Positions 33,561-45,106 of a DNA stretch of 64,000 nucleotides are shown here, one piece after another. The position numbers and the translations under genes are program-made. Source of the stretch: Pogostemon cablin (Eukaryota; Streptophyta; Magnoliopsida; Lamiales; Lamiaceae); contig CM042970.1 in the NCBI GenBank assembly GCA_023678885.1, forward strand, positions 2,024,355 through 2,088,354, in the 5' to 3' direction. Each line of letters begins with the position of its first letter. Positions within the stretch are counted from its first letter, which is position 1. A model generated the notes under the pieces. That model saw only the letters and a program-made list of their open reading frames with translations. It was not told where the DNA came from and did no database searches.

Positions 33561-33827
33561 TTAGCGATGGTTTTTTTTTTAATTTTAATTTCTGTTTAAT
33601 ATTAGGTGTGATGTGGAAATTCAAAATATTTGTCACGTTAGATTAAGCTGTCGGAAAGTCTAATTTAATGATCACGTGTCTATTTCCGTGAAAAAATCAA
33701 TTTTTGGCGATTTTGAAATTAAAATTGACCAATTCTAGAAGTTACGGGACGAAATTTAAAATTTTATCTTTTTTGAGATAAAATTAAAAATCCCCTATTG
33801 TTATGGGATCAAAAATGATTTTAACTC

Positions 33828-36055
33828 TTGAAGCATAAGGTGTTGGTACGTACGATCTAGCTAGCTAATTATTCTGTCAAAGTATATAAACCCTAAATTA
33901 AAAATAATAATAAAAAAAGTTAGCACATGATAAAATCAATATTTTTGAACAATTAGTCGTTACACAACAAAAATATTTCTCAACACCGTAGCGAGATTCC
34001 CGGTTGCTCAACCTATGATGCTTCACCATCCACTTTCTAATTTCTCCAATAATAACACATTTAATACTACATTTATTTTATTTTAATTAATTACTCCCTA
34101 AACGATTGATAATTCAATTAGTAATGTGAATAAGATACTAGAACTAGAATTCATACGTGGACGAATTGAAAAGATAAATATGGTTTATTTGTATAGTTGG
34201 ACTATACTCTATATATATGTGTTAACATTTTAAGTTTTATTTTGGGTATATAAGTATTTTATGTACCAATATTACTATTAGATACAATATGTAAATTATA
34301 TTATTAATTAATGCATCAAATACCACTTTTAACTCTATTGTAATTTTAGTTGTATTTAAAATTTTATTTATCCACTAATTTCTCCATAAAAATAGAAAAT
34401 AAGTTGTAGAGAAAAATAAAAACTACCCACTTTAATTTATACGATAGATAAAATATATTTTCTGATATGTTAGAAGGTATTATCATATACTCCATATATT
34501 AAATATACTCCCACAATTCCATGAAAATATTCCCATTTCATAGTCCATAAAAATGATCGCAATTCAAAAATGAAAAAATAAACAAATAACTTCTCGCCTT
34601 ATTTTAATTTAAAAAGTCTATAATGTGGTATTCAAAAATCTATTAATATTCATAATAAACTCAACAATTTACTCATTAATTTTTCCATGAAAATAGGAAA
34701 TAAGTTGGAAATTTGTCAATCCGTAAAAAATAGTCAAACATTAAAAGTAGTATTCAATATGTTCTCAATGTTCGGTGTTATAGAATTTGGTGTTCAATTG
34801 TGTATGTATTATAAATCTTCAGTATTCAATAAGTTATGTTTTTATTATAAATTTATGTACGTTTGTGTATTCAGAAACATGCTAATATTTATAAATACAT
34901 TCTCAATACATTTTTGTAGAAGTATGTTGGTATGTTCAAAAATATAAAATCTTTTAGTATTCAAAATAAGCTCAACAATGTATTTAGAAATATGTTGTCT
35001 TTAATATTCAATAATTTTTGGAAGTCGATTGATTCTTGATGAGAGAGAATTAAAATATAAAAAATTAATTAAATAAGTAAATATGAATTTCTAACTAACT
35101 AATTAAGAATTATGTATGAAAGGATAATCAAGACTTTACATTATGCACTTTTGTACTTGATAGTAATATATTTTATATTACGTATCTAGTAGTAATATTA
35201 TCTTATATTTTGTATTTATAAGTAATAATTCCTTTTATTTTTTAATGGGTGATAATTGACACGGTTTTATTGATTTAAATTATTTTCTATAATTTCATAA
35301 TTAAAATGATAATAAAGTTTAGTATTTGTTTTTCTAATTAATATAACAAATTAGGAGATATCAGGGTTGATCTATATATATCTCGTGAAATTAATTTTTT
35401 TGCAAAAAGTTTGTATCAGACTTTTTCACAACATTTGTTTCATGATACGATTAAAAATAGTAATAGCTAGGGGTAACAATTTTTTATTTGATGGACGATG
35501 ACTAATTCAAGTGAACTACTCTTTCGATTCCGTAAAAATAGACACATTTTTCCTTTAAAATTGTTCAACAAAAGTTGTTATATTTTCTTTTTAAGCATAT
35601 AACACCCACACATAATAATTAATATATTCATATAGGTCCACACACACTTATAATATAATAAACTATTCACGACATATTAAATTATTATAATATACTATTT
35701 CTTAATTACCGTGAAAAAAAAAAGACAATTAAAATAAAGAGAGTAATATTTTATTGAGTAACAAACAAGATTAATAATATTTTTAATAAAAATATGATAT
35801 GTGTCAAGAAATATTAAGAGGAAATGATTTAAAAAATAAAAAACAAAACTAAAAAGATCATGAATTTTTATTTACTGGTATTCGATTTTTATTTATGCCC
35901 ACTGATTTATTTGAGGAGGAGGAAGACAATTTCCCAACTTTCTTTTGCCTTAAATTTCTGTGAAATAAATTAAAAATATAATATTTTAATAAAATTGATA
36001 GTCAAATTAATTAAAAAATGAAATAACTCATTGAATTATTTCATGGTGTAAACAT
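33828..36055. other. AT-rich intergenic region, no gene seen
   Basis: Very AT-rich with many short frames but no protein-like ORF. Repeated ATTCAA(T/A)A(T/A)G.TC / TCAACAAT segments between 34,620 and 35,010 suggest a decayed internal duplication. Confidence 0.45.
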
Positions 36056-36441
36056 CACTAAAAAACTATTTTTTAACAACGAAATATTCCGTTGCTAAAA
36101 GCCTTAATTTCATTATTAAATTGACTTATCAACGAATTAGCAATGGAATCCGTTAGTAAAATTTAATTTGTAAAGTGGTGGTTGCTAAATTTTTAGCAAA
36201 AGAAAAATCAATTCCGTTGGTAATCCTTTGCTAATAATTCCGTTGGTAATTTATATAATGATTCTCTTGGTAATCCGTTGGTAATTACCAATGGATTAAA
36301 TTTCGTTGCTAAAATAGAGAATAAATCCGTTGACATTCCGTTGCTAAAATAAAAATGTCATTTTTGTTGCTAATTCATTGCTAATTATCAACGGATTGAA
36401 TTCAATTGCTAAATTCGATTGTTAAAAAATATTTTTTAGTG
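36056..36441. mobile_element. CACTA-type MITE of palindromic CCAACGG modules, copy 4
   Basis: CACTAAAAAACTATTTTTTA at the left and ATATTTTTTAGTG at the right, with CAT duplicated at 36053-36055 and 36442-36444. The interior CCGTTGGTAA/CCGTTGCTAA modules run mostly in the opposite sense to copies 2 and 3, so it is inserted in reverse. Confidence 0.85.
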
Positions 36442-37240
36442 CATATGGTAGTATAAATAAAAAATTTGTATAATATTTTTAATAGAAAATTATTCATATT
36501 TATTATAAAAAGTTGTAACTGTTTAAATAAATGCAAAGACGTCTTATACGAGTATTACTACTCATAATTAATTTTCAAGGTGTTTAAACTGAGAAAATAA
36601 AAGAAATTAGTTGAGTAAGATATTTTTTGTTTTTTCTATACATAAGAATTTGTGATTACTATAAAATTATAAGTAGAATCCATATAGGCCTTGACTATGC
36701 GCAATGCTTATTTCGATAGAAATTTATGGAGTATTAAAAAACAAAATCAGTGATTAAAACAAAGATCATAGTATAATTAAAAATGATTAACGTAAAATAA
36801 TTAAATGATGTATCGTGGGGTTGTTGTGCTGACCTGTTAGACACCGACTTGGCCACGTCCTTCAGAATTCAAACTCTGCTTTTTAGGTTAATTATTTTTT
36901 TATTAACTGGAGTATCTATTGGTCCACCCTATTATTGATAGAAATTGTTGATGAAACTTGGTCAAACCCATCTGGCAAATAGACTTATTAGCCTTTTAAA
37001 TTGCTTTATTCATATAAAATTTTAGATAAAAATATTGGAAAATGATTAGTAGGGAGGATATCAATTTTCTTAAAAGAACTTATAAAATAATTTAAGAAAA
37101 ATTATTCATAAATACACACTTTGTATCCTAAATTACTAAAAGATATAATAATTTTAAAAAATTACTCTTACATATAAAATATTAAAGTAAAATACAAAAT
37201 ATAACCTTAATGCATTATAATTCATACACTTTTAAACCAC
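36442..37240. other. AT-rich intergenic DNA
   Basis: No gene is recognised. A less AT-rich 70-bp patch at 36,810-36,885 (GTTGTTGTGCTGACCTGTTA; TTCAGAATTCAAACTCTGC) could be a SINE head, unproven. Confidence 0.4.
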
Positions 37241-37244
37241 GAAT

Positions 37245-37345
37245 CCTAAACCCTTCACCCACCCTCTGCCGCTGCCGGACCCCACCGCCGTCGCGCAGGA
37301 CCACTGCCGGCAGCCGCCGCGCCGCCGGACCGTCGCTGGACCACC
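37245..37345. other. GC-rich island in AT-rich DNA
   Basis: About 100 bp of very GC-rich sequence (CCGCCGTCGCGCAGGACCAC; GCCGCCGCGCCGCCGGACCG) sits abruptly in AT-rich DNA, followed by repeated TGCACACA..TTTTT..TGCACA motifs to 37,460. It looks like captured or transposon-internal sequence; no protein is recognised. Confidence 0.45.
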
Positions 37346-37764
37346 ACATAAGAGTAGGAGTATATAATTTTTTCGCTGCACACACCTTTTTTTATTGCAC
37401 ATAACTTTTGCTGCACACACTTTTTTTACTGCACACGAACTTTTATACTGCATACAAATATTTATGTGCACCACATTGTAAGGGTATTGGAATATCACTT
37501 TATATTTATGTAGTTAGTAGAAATATTTTTATATGTTTGTATCTCATAGTAATAAAGGAGTTTTTAATGACTTAGTAGTAACTATTCCAATAATTTTCTT
37601 TAATAAATATCAAATAAATTTAGAGTTAATCTCTTATGAATAGAGTTTATATTATAAACCATGTATTCCTCTTTTAATTTAAACATCTAACAAGGGAATA
37701 TAAGATTGTAATGGGAGTCCATAAGGTTTAGAGTAAGAAAATACCCGAATTTAATATATGTATA

Positions 37765-37835
37765 CTCCCCCGTCCACTTTTAAGGCTTCCAATCTATTAG
37801 AGGGAAATGGAACCCTTGAAAGCGGACGGAGGGAG
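37765..37835. mobile_element. Short (71-bp) CTCCC-ended MITE derivative
   Basis: CTCCCCCGTCCACTTTTAAG at one end and CTTGAAAGCGGACGGAGGGAG split by one base at the other; TA precedes it. An internally deleted copy, little more than the two ends. Confidence 0.65.
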
Positions 37836-37859
37836 GACTAATTTTTTTATGTAATAATA

Positions 37860-38062
37860 CTCCCTCCGTCCGCTGATAAGGTACCTATTTTGCTATTATG
37901 ATTGTTCATTTTAAAGAAATCAAATTTTCATTTTTTTGCAAAAAGGCTACACACATATTCACCATTCACTACTAATACAAATAATCACTTTATATAAAAT
38001 AATAATATATCTTAATTCACGTACAAAAAGTAAATTGATGTATTATCGATGAACAGAGGAAG
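37860..38062. mobile_element. Stowaway-like MITE (CTCCCTCC ends)
   Basis: Starts CTCCCTCCGTCCGCTGATAA and ends GATGAACAGAGGAAG, TA on each side. Landmarks are in reverse sense (TTAATTCACGTACAAAAAGT). Confidence 0.78.
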
Positions 38063-39043
38063 TATTACTTTTATTAAAAATACTTTATATTTTATTCTCG
38101 GAACTAATCAATGAAACAAGGTAAACTATCTTGTGCACACAGGTATATCGTGCATCCACTTAAAAAAATTATATATTTATGAATAAAAATATATACACTA
38201 ATGAATAAAAATATATATACTTTGTTAGTGAATTTTTAATTAAATTTTTTAATAAAAAATTGAATATAAAAATACTTTTACAACTATTAAAAAATATATA
38301 TACACTATTGAATAAAAATTTATGTACATACCGTGCACCGGATGCATGAAACAATATCATATGTGATTTTGCTAATTTTTTTCAAGGTAGAGAGAGGAAA
38401 TACAACTAAATTAATCACATCAAAATGAGTAATAATCAAACATTCTTTGAAAAAATCTAAAGCATAGATTGTGTATGTATTTACTCTTGTTTCATTAGTT
38501 ACGTAAGATTATAAATAAGATTATTACATAATTAAGCTTTTATTGCACGTGCATGACAAAGTTGATCTAATTATCCACGTATATTACGAGTGCATATGTG
38601 AAAATACAGAAATTAATTACTAATAATTATAACAATACTGAAGGTCTTAAATAACTAATTACCACTCACAAATTTCCATCTCCAATGACACGCACTGATA
38701 GTTTGATTGATATGTGTTCCGATCAGCGGGTCCCCCCTCCCTCCCTCTCTCTCTCTCTAACATGTTGTATGTAAACTTGTAAAGCACAGAAATCCGTCAA
38801 CTCATTCTCAAATACACTCGACCAGTGTTTGTGCCATCTCTGTCCTTGTATGTGCGGTTGTGTAACTGTGAGAGAGAGACAGAGAGAGAGAAATGGCCTA
38901 GAGACAGAGAGAGTAGATCTAATTGGAAAAAAGAAAAAAGTTTTCAACCCAAAGATCTTCTCCAACCATCAAACAACCGAAAAAGGGAGTCTGTCGGAGT
39001 TCACAAATTCTGTCGGAAAACCCTATATGTGGGTTCACCGGCG
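38063..39043 (+). other. Upstream region and probable 5' UTR of the CLE gene
   Basis: AT-rich distal part, then a CT tract (38731-38757) and GA tract (38870-38915) close to the coding region, as is common in plant promoters and 5' UTRs. No clear TATA box was chosen. Frames reading through here upstream of ATG 39044 lack protein character, so they are taken as leader. Confidence 0.4.
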
Positions 39044-39334
39044 ATGTCATTTTCCGGCCGAAACCGACCACTCTACTCCACATCTCTGGCGGCGCTTCTC
39101 CTTATCTCACTGCTACATTCATGGGTTTCCACCCCATCAAAGGTAGTCGCCATCAGAATATTCCCGGCGCTGCCGCCGGAAGAAGCCGCTCCGCCGGCGA
39201 AGACTCAGACGGAAATATTCAAAGAGTATTTCAACAAAAGACTCTCCGATCTCAACACCACCGCCACAACAAATGGTACATATGCTGATTTCAAAAGGAG
39301 AATACCTAGCTGCCCAGATCCACTCCACAATTAA
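39044..39334 (+). CDS. CLE-family signalling peptide precursor (CLE43-like)
   Basis: A 96-residue precursor. The N-terminus has a hydrophobic core (SLAALLLISLLHSW, about residues 14-27), fitting a signal peptide for secretion. A variable Pro/Glu/Thr-rich middle follows, then the C-terminal motif FKRRIPSCPDPLHN directly before the stop. CLE peptides are 12-13 residue apoplastic ligands for leucine-rich-repeat receptor kinases. Position 6 is Cys, where most CLEs have Gly; R1, P4, P7, D8, P9, H11 and N12 fit the family, and Arabidopsis CLE43, as I recall, also lacks the Gly. I chose ATG 39044 because the signal peptide starts there; the frame is open further upstream, but that part is charged and low-complexity. 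Single exon, usual for CLE genes. Confidence 0.85.
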   Translation: MSFSGRNRPLYSTSLAALLLISLLHSWVSTPSKVVAIRIFPALPPEEAAPPAKTQTEIFKEYFNKRLSDLNTTATTNGTYADFKRRIPSCPDPLHN

Positions 39335-41688
39335 TACAGTTAGTTTTATTAATTAATCATCTGTGAATTTTTTTCATTTTTTTTTTATAATTAAGGTGAT
39401 ATTAATATCCTCTAGCTCTTGGATTTTGTCCAAAATACCCACGTTTTTTCTCATAATTGTCTGCATGCTAGTAATCAAATTCAAGGGGTAAACCGTGGGT
39501 ATTTTGGTCTTTCAAGATTCAGCCTTTTTCTTCAGACATCAAGGAATTTATTACATCATCAGGGTGTACATACATATGATCATCTTCTTCAATTTAGTTT
39601 ATTAATTAGCATTTTATTTATGTATCTGGATCTACTACAATATTCTACATACACCCCTTAATTTTCTTATAAAGATTCATTTCTGGGGTTTAATTTCATC
39701 AGAAAGAAGAAATCTTAATTGATTGTCATGAACTCAAGAATCAAGATAATATAGTATATACTATATGGCTTTCTGGAGAATTCAGACACAGTATACACTT
39801 GTGGTATTGCTTTAATCTAAAGTAAAAATTCTAAAATTTTGGATTTTAGCATTTTTTATTACCTCATATTTCCAGAAGAGGTAAGTATAGATTCTATAGA
39901 GTTGTCATTTAGTTCACCCAAAGTTGAAACAACATTGCTTCACTACAGATGAGGGAAGCCTTTTTAGCATCAAAACATAGGATTGATGGCCTTCTTTCAT
40001 ATCTCTGAATTTGACTTTTTATATGATATACTTGTGTTTCACCTTCACCCTTGCATTGTCACTTTCTTTACTGCTGTAATATATATATTTTTTCTTTATT
40101 TGACTTTCAGACATCTGTAATCTGTATAGGTTCCTATACTTAGCTCCTCATGACTGCAGAGATTCTACTTGGAGTCCAAAATTATGTTAATTAACACAGT
40201 CATAGATATTGGGAAAAATAACAGCAGCACTACTTGAAAAAATAAAAATAAAAATGACACTAAAATGTCTACGCGTTATTTATATAGATTGTGTATGGTG
40301 TGAATCCCATTTACGTATAATTAAACACTCTTATTTAAAAATTATATATAAACAATTATATATTCTAAATCGAAGAAAAAAGTTAAATCATAAAGATAAT
40401 ATATTGCATAAATCACTATATTTTATTATTAATTTGGCGTGTTTACTATTTTTATTATATAAATTTTTGGCCATTAATAATATAAATAAATATTGAAATT
40501 GTTTAAGTTTAGAGGCAGCTCTTCCACATTTGTTGGAACATGATTCCAATTAGAGGTTTAATTTAATGGTCACGAAATTACATCTCAAAACCAAATTATA
40601 TATAGAAGAGAAAGAGCGCCAGAGCTGAACTAATTATATTAGTATCATAATCACGACATTATAATATTACAAAAATGTTATCGATACATACTATTTACAC
40701 ATTTTATTCAATTTTCCCCTTTTCAATTATCCAAATTGCATATTTCTACTTTTTTCTAACGTTATTATACACTTAATTAAAGACAATTCTTCTTAATCCA
40801 TGTATGAAAAGAGTATATATTTCGAAACATACATGAAGTCTTGCACTTCATGATTAGATAATGATAAATCGATCATCACATAAATGATACAGTACATAAT
40901 TTAATTAAATATGACAAATAGTAAGGATGAAATTCTTCTGGTGTTGTATGGAAAAATATAACATGTGACAAAATAAATAAAAGAATCGTTATGAGTTTCT
41001 ATAAATTAAACATAATCCCCGATTACCCTCGAATGATAAATTCAAAGAGCTTGTAATATAAAAATCCAATTATATAATTCAGTTTTCACCACATTATATA
41101 ACAATGGAAATACCATATTTTGTGCCAAATATTGAAAGGAAAGAAGATTAGGGAGCAAAGAAATGTGTAAGTAAAATAGTTGAAGATGAAAGAGGAATTA
41201 AAGTTGATGATTTGACAAGACTTCACACAACGGTTCAAATTGGTCCACTTATTATAATATCAACCTCAGATGGTTTCCAAACGTTTGTCTGATATTATAT
41301 ATATCTTCATATATATTCACACACACTGACAAAAATACATACATATTGATTAAACTTCTTGTTCTAATTACACTTATATATGATGAGGGTATTATGGGTA
41401 TTTCAATTATTTGTAAGATGTGAACTTTCTAATTCTGAAGCCCATTTGGCAATCATTATAAACGACGTCGAAGTATTAATTACTCCACAAAGATAAGTGA
41501 GATGTAAAACAGGTCCAGTATATGTAGATGCATGCAGTGTGTATAAATAAATTAGTGTGTGATCCATTGTCATTTATGAATTTTAAATGAGTTAATTAGT
41601 CTTGTAATAGGATCTATTATGTTATATTTATTGTCACTTTGACAGAGATTGATTTAATTAAACTCTTGTCTTATAGTGTTAAATTATA
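39335..41688. other. 3' flank of the CLE gene and AT-rich intergenic DNA
   Basis: The first few hundred bases probably include the 3' UTR. The rest is AT-rich; 40,210-40,500 has an open frame of Ile/Lys/Tyr-rich low-complexity protein that I reject. No other gene or bounded repeat. Confidence 0.4.
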
Positions 41689-41891
41689 CTTCCTCCATCC
41701 GATTCTAAGGTGTCCTTTTTCTTTTTGCATGTGGATTAAGGAGTATTATTATTATATGTAAAATAAGTAGTTGTATTAGAGGAAATTGGTGGGCTATATT
41801 GTCTACTTTTTTACTAAATAGGGAAAACGGATACCTTTGAACCAGACATCAAAAATAGTAAAATTGATACGTTAGAAGTGGACGGAGAGAG
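41689..41891. mobile_element. Stowaway-like MITE (CTTCCTCC ends)
   Basis: CTTCCTCCATCCGATTCTAA to GAAGTGGACGGAGAGAG, flanked by TA. Contains TTTTTGCATGTGGATTAAGG and AGTAGTTGTATTAGAG landmarks. A further CTCCCTCCATGCC end begins 12 bp on (41903) but its partner is unclear. Confidence 0.78.
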
Positions 41892-42600
41892 TATAGTATA
41901 TACTCCCTCCATGCCACACCACCCTTCACACTCCTATAAAAAGAAATATAATCGTATTCAATAATCTCAAAAGTTATTTTAATTTTAAATTTATAACTCT
42001 TTTTTTACACATATACCGTTATTTTATACTATAATATAATTCCCTTACAATATATAACAAGATCTTATAGGAGTATATGATTGAATTAGACTGTATATTA
42101 ACATTTTAGAGATATTCACAGTTTTCTCAATTATTACTAATGCAATAAATCTGCGAATAACATAGAAAAGCCATTAAAACAACAATAAGTAGTACTAATA
42201 AATCTAAACCTAAAAGCAAAATTAAAATGAGAAACTTAGGCCAGAAACTTTGCCATTTAACACAATAATTTGCAGTGCAAGAGAAGTGTGGCAGCAGTAT
42301 TAACAAGGGTAAAAAAAAAAAAGAAGGTAAAATGATTAATTTTGATTGAGAGTTGATACATGGTTGGTACATAAAAGGTGAAATCGCTCACCCATGCATC
42401 TATCCCGACCCGATAGGGTGGTAGAGAAATAAATTATGATTATTCAACTAATCAATGTAATAGGGGTTATACCACTACTCACTACATATAAGGACCCTTT
42501 ATTTTAAGAGATTGCTCTCACATACTGTAGTAAGATTCGATTTTTCGTACAAGATATCACCCTTATAACTAGTTGAGTTAGGCATGCGGCGAGTTTGATA

Positions 42601-42825
42601 CTCCCTCCATCCGCCCGAAAGAAGATCTTTTACTTTTGTGCACGTTGATTAAAGAGTATTATTATTTAATGTGTAGTGGGTAGTTGTATTAGTGAGAGTG
42701 TGGACCCCATATTTTAGTTGTATAGTGAGTGTGTGTGAGTTCCATGTGTGTAAAAAAGAAAATGACCCTCTTTACAGGGTATAGTCAAAATGGAAAAAAA
42801 ATCTATTTCGAGCTGAGGGAGGGAG
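42601..42825. mobile_element. Stowaway-like MITE (CTCCCTCC ends)
   Basis: CTCCCTCCATCCGCCCGAAA to TTCGAGCTGAGGGAGGGAG, TA flanks. Useful as the intact reference for the copy split by a solo LTR at 61-63 kb. Confidence 0.82.
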
Positions 42826-43410
42826 TATATAGTTAAACAAAAATTTTCTTTTTGTAGTGAAATGAATGGTGTGTTTAGTTGGTTTGAAATAAGAGAGTTG
42901 GGGAAGATCGAGGTTTAGAAAAAGTCACGTAATGTGCGGCGGATCAAGAAGAAAAGCTGGTGGAGAGTAAATTAGTGTTCAGGGAAGGGTTTGTTTGATA
43001 GTGGTTTGGATTGGAATCAAATTGACTCTTTCTTGTCTTCTTTCTTAACTCTCACTCTCTACTCATTATTACCAAACCATTTCTTTCACCTTCAATGTTT
43101 CTTCTTTTTTCTTCATATCCACATATTAATTCACTCTTTTCATCAACCCTCTCAAACTTTATTTATTTTATTTTTATTTTTATCTGTTTATGTGGTTTAT
43201 TACGTATTTTCCGCCTGGATTTAGTATTAAATGAGTTGCCTGAAATGAGAACGTCTTATTGTGAAATCATTTTATAATTTTTTAATTAATTATTATTTTT
43301 TATTAAAAATGTTATCAATTTTTAAATATTGTCACTTTTTATTTAAACTATATATAAATTGTTCATGAAATTTTTCAGTGTACCATTATCACTTTTCATC
43401 AAATTGCGTA
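42826..43410. other. Intergenic DNA, CT-rich in part
   Basis: 42,990-43,200 is CT-rich with an open frame dominated by Phe/Ser/Leu. It resembles a leader or promoter more than a protein gene. No supported feature. Confidence 0.35.
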
Positions 43411-43560
43411 CTCCCTCCATTCCACCAAAAGATTCTCATTTTTCCTTTTTAGTAAAAGGGGTAAACATACAAATACAAGTATCCACTATACATAAAATAA
43501 TAATACCCTTTAATCTACGCGCAAAAAGTAAATTAAGACCTTTGTCCGGGATAGAGGGAG
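43411..43560. mobile_element. Stowaway-like MITE, short (150 bp)
   Basis: CTCCCTCCATTCCACCAAAA to TTTGTCCGGGATAGAGGGAG, with TA flanks. Landmark TCTACGCGCAAAAAGTAAAT lies inside. Confidence 0.78.
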
Positions 43561-43889
43561 TATTACTTTTCATTAAAATTTTATCTCTTTCATGAGACGG
43601 TATCACTCAAATATTTACCTAATTTTAAATGTATAATGCAATTAGCAGAAAAATGAGATGATAATATTTCACATAGAACTGATTTCATGGGATACTCACC
43701 CTATAAACCCAACTAATAACCTCACAGTTTATTTTACTCAAAATTTTAAACAAATTTAAAACACATAATATACATTACAATTTATTTAATAAAATAAAAA
43801 GAGAAAAAAAATGCATTTTAGTCCCGTTTGGAGGATCTTCATTCAAAACAAGTCGCGCATTTCAAATTTATTACTATAAAAGTTTGCAT

Positions 43890-44015
43890 TAGGGGAGTTA
43901 ATACTACGTGAAGCGGTCTCACACAAGTATTTGTCTTACGGAGGATCTTCATTCAAAACAAGTCCTATACTTTTTATCCGTCTCATATAAGGGCTTACGT
44001 GAGACGGTCTCACAC
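43890..44015. repeat. GTGAGACGGTCTCAC palindromic repeat
   Basis: ACGTGAAGCGGTCTCACACAAG (split by small change) at about 43907 and ACGTGAGACGGTCTCACACAAG at about 43994 (here in two parts), bracketing GGAGGATCTTCATTCAAAAC, which itself occurs twice (43831 and 43940). The core GTGAGACGGTCTCAC is a perfect palindrome. Related copies are at 24.1, 43.2, 43.6 and 58.0-59.0 kb. Confidence 0.6.
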
Positions 44016-44540
44016 AAGTCTTCATTTTATTATTATCAATGGTGATGTATTAATTTTCGTTTTAGAATACGTAATATTAACTCCCCTTATGATATTGCAA
44101 ATAGTTTTCTTATTTTACGTAATATCAACTCATCTTATGATATTGCAAATAGTTTTCTTATTTTTCTTCGTTTCAATATGATGTAATCAAATTTTAAAAA
44201 TGGTAAAAACATTAAATACAATAATTTTACAATACACTTTATTTTCTGAATTATCATCTATTTCGAACACACATAACATATATTTATATTTTTATTAATT
44301 AATAAATGGAGCACTAAATTACCCCCAATGAAGTCCATAAAATTAATCAAGAAAATGTAATTTCTTAATCCATATGAAAAAAAATATTATTTATATTCTA
44401 CATGATGGAAGAATTACAATATTATAGTAGTATAAATATCGGGGTCTCTAATCTTGAGCCCACAACTTCTCTTACATGGAGTATTATTTATAATTATTTT
44501 CATTGCTTAATTTTCAGTATTATTAGAGAATCAATATAGA

Positions 44541-44909
44541 GTTTTTGTTGGAGTTAATATTGTGTTGAGTGTATGAATACACCTGTACTTGTATGAAAGT
44601 TATAAACATGAAAAGATAATTAAAACATGAACTGCATTTGAATCATAATGGTGAAATATTACATGAGCAATTAGGGTAATTACAATAATATTAAAAAATT
44701 TAATATTAAACGCTAGAAATAATTAAATTAAAAATTTTACAATAGATAGGGATACTAGGCCCAAGGCTTTGCCTTGATCCATATCCCCACTATATCGATA
44801 TTTGAGTGGCATAACCCAATTAACAATATTTGTCATATTGTTAATGGACCAGGAGCCCAGATTTAGAGGGCCAGTTAATCTTGGCCCAAATTAGTGTTCC
44901 AACAAAAAC
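44541..44909. mobile_element. Solo LTR or small TIR element, GTTTTTGTTGGA ends
   Basis: Perfect 12-bp inverted ends GTTTTTGTTGGA (44541-44552) and TCCAACAAAAAC (44898-44909) enclose 345 bp. Inner TGTTGGA...TCCAACA matches the usual termini of copia LTRs, but the palindromic flank prevents seeing a 5-bp duplication. A TIR transposon is the alternative. The interior includes GGCCCAAGGCTTTGCC and GAGGGCCAGTTAATCTTGGC-type GC patches. Confidence 0.5.
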
Positions 44910-44912
44910 CAT

Positions 44913-45106
44913 TATTTTTTTTTTGAGCGGTTTTTTTTTTATCCGTAAATGTTAGTTGTTAGTACGGTTAGTAGTTAGTATACACTAAACACCCTTACTT
45001 CCCCTTCTCCAAGCCTCCTTATATCACCTCTCTTAATTCGTTCCCAATGGAAATTAAACCTAGGTCTCTTAGGTAAGTGAAGAGCCCAGTAGCGAGATGG
45101 GCAAAA
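44913..45106 (-). repeat. tRNA-derived SINE-like repeat, copy 2
   Basis: On the minus strand: TTTGCCCATCTCGCTACTGG, then a B-box-like GACCTAGGTTTAATTTCC, then CATTGGGAACGAATTAAGAG, and an A-rich end (the plus-strand T runs at 44916-44940). Same order of blocks as the copy at 27.6 kb. Confidence 0.55.

Larger units (their letters stand above)
32688..33827. mobile_element. Long-TIR (MULE/foldback) element carrying a TCP fragment
   Basis: The ends GAGTTAAAATCATTTTTG(G/A)TCCC are inverted, and homology between the arms extends over roughly 200-240 bp (TTTCGTCCCGTAACTT, TTTTCGCCGAAAATAG, CACGTGATCA, AAATATTTTGAATTTCCACA). The GC-rich core (32,960-33,550) contrasts sharply with the AT-rich arms. 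The element is 1,140 bp and encodes no transposase. I found no convincing target duplication (flanks TATTCAAGC and TTGAAGCAT share only some positions). Confidence 0.78.

Noticed and set aside
38829..39288. Alternative plus-strand frames over the CLE gene
   Set aside because: Only the 39,044 frame has both a signal peptide and the CLE motif; the others are shadows.
40209..40496. 95-codon frame rich in Ile, Lys, Leu and Tyr
   Set aside because: Typical of chance frames in AT-rich DNA.
42127..42372. Minus-strand 81-codon frame with two hydrophobic stretches
   Set aside because: Possible small membrane protein, but no conservation known to me and no clear promoter; too weak to call.
43095..43224. 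Phe/Leu/Ser-rich frame
   Set aside because: Reads through a CT-rich tract; low complexity.
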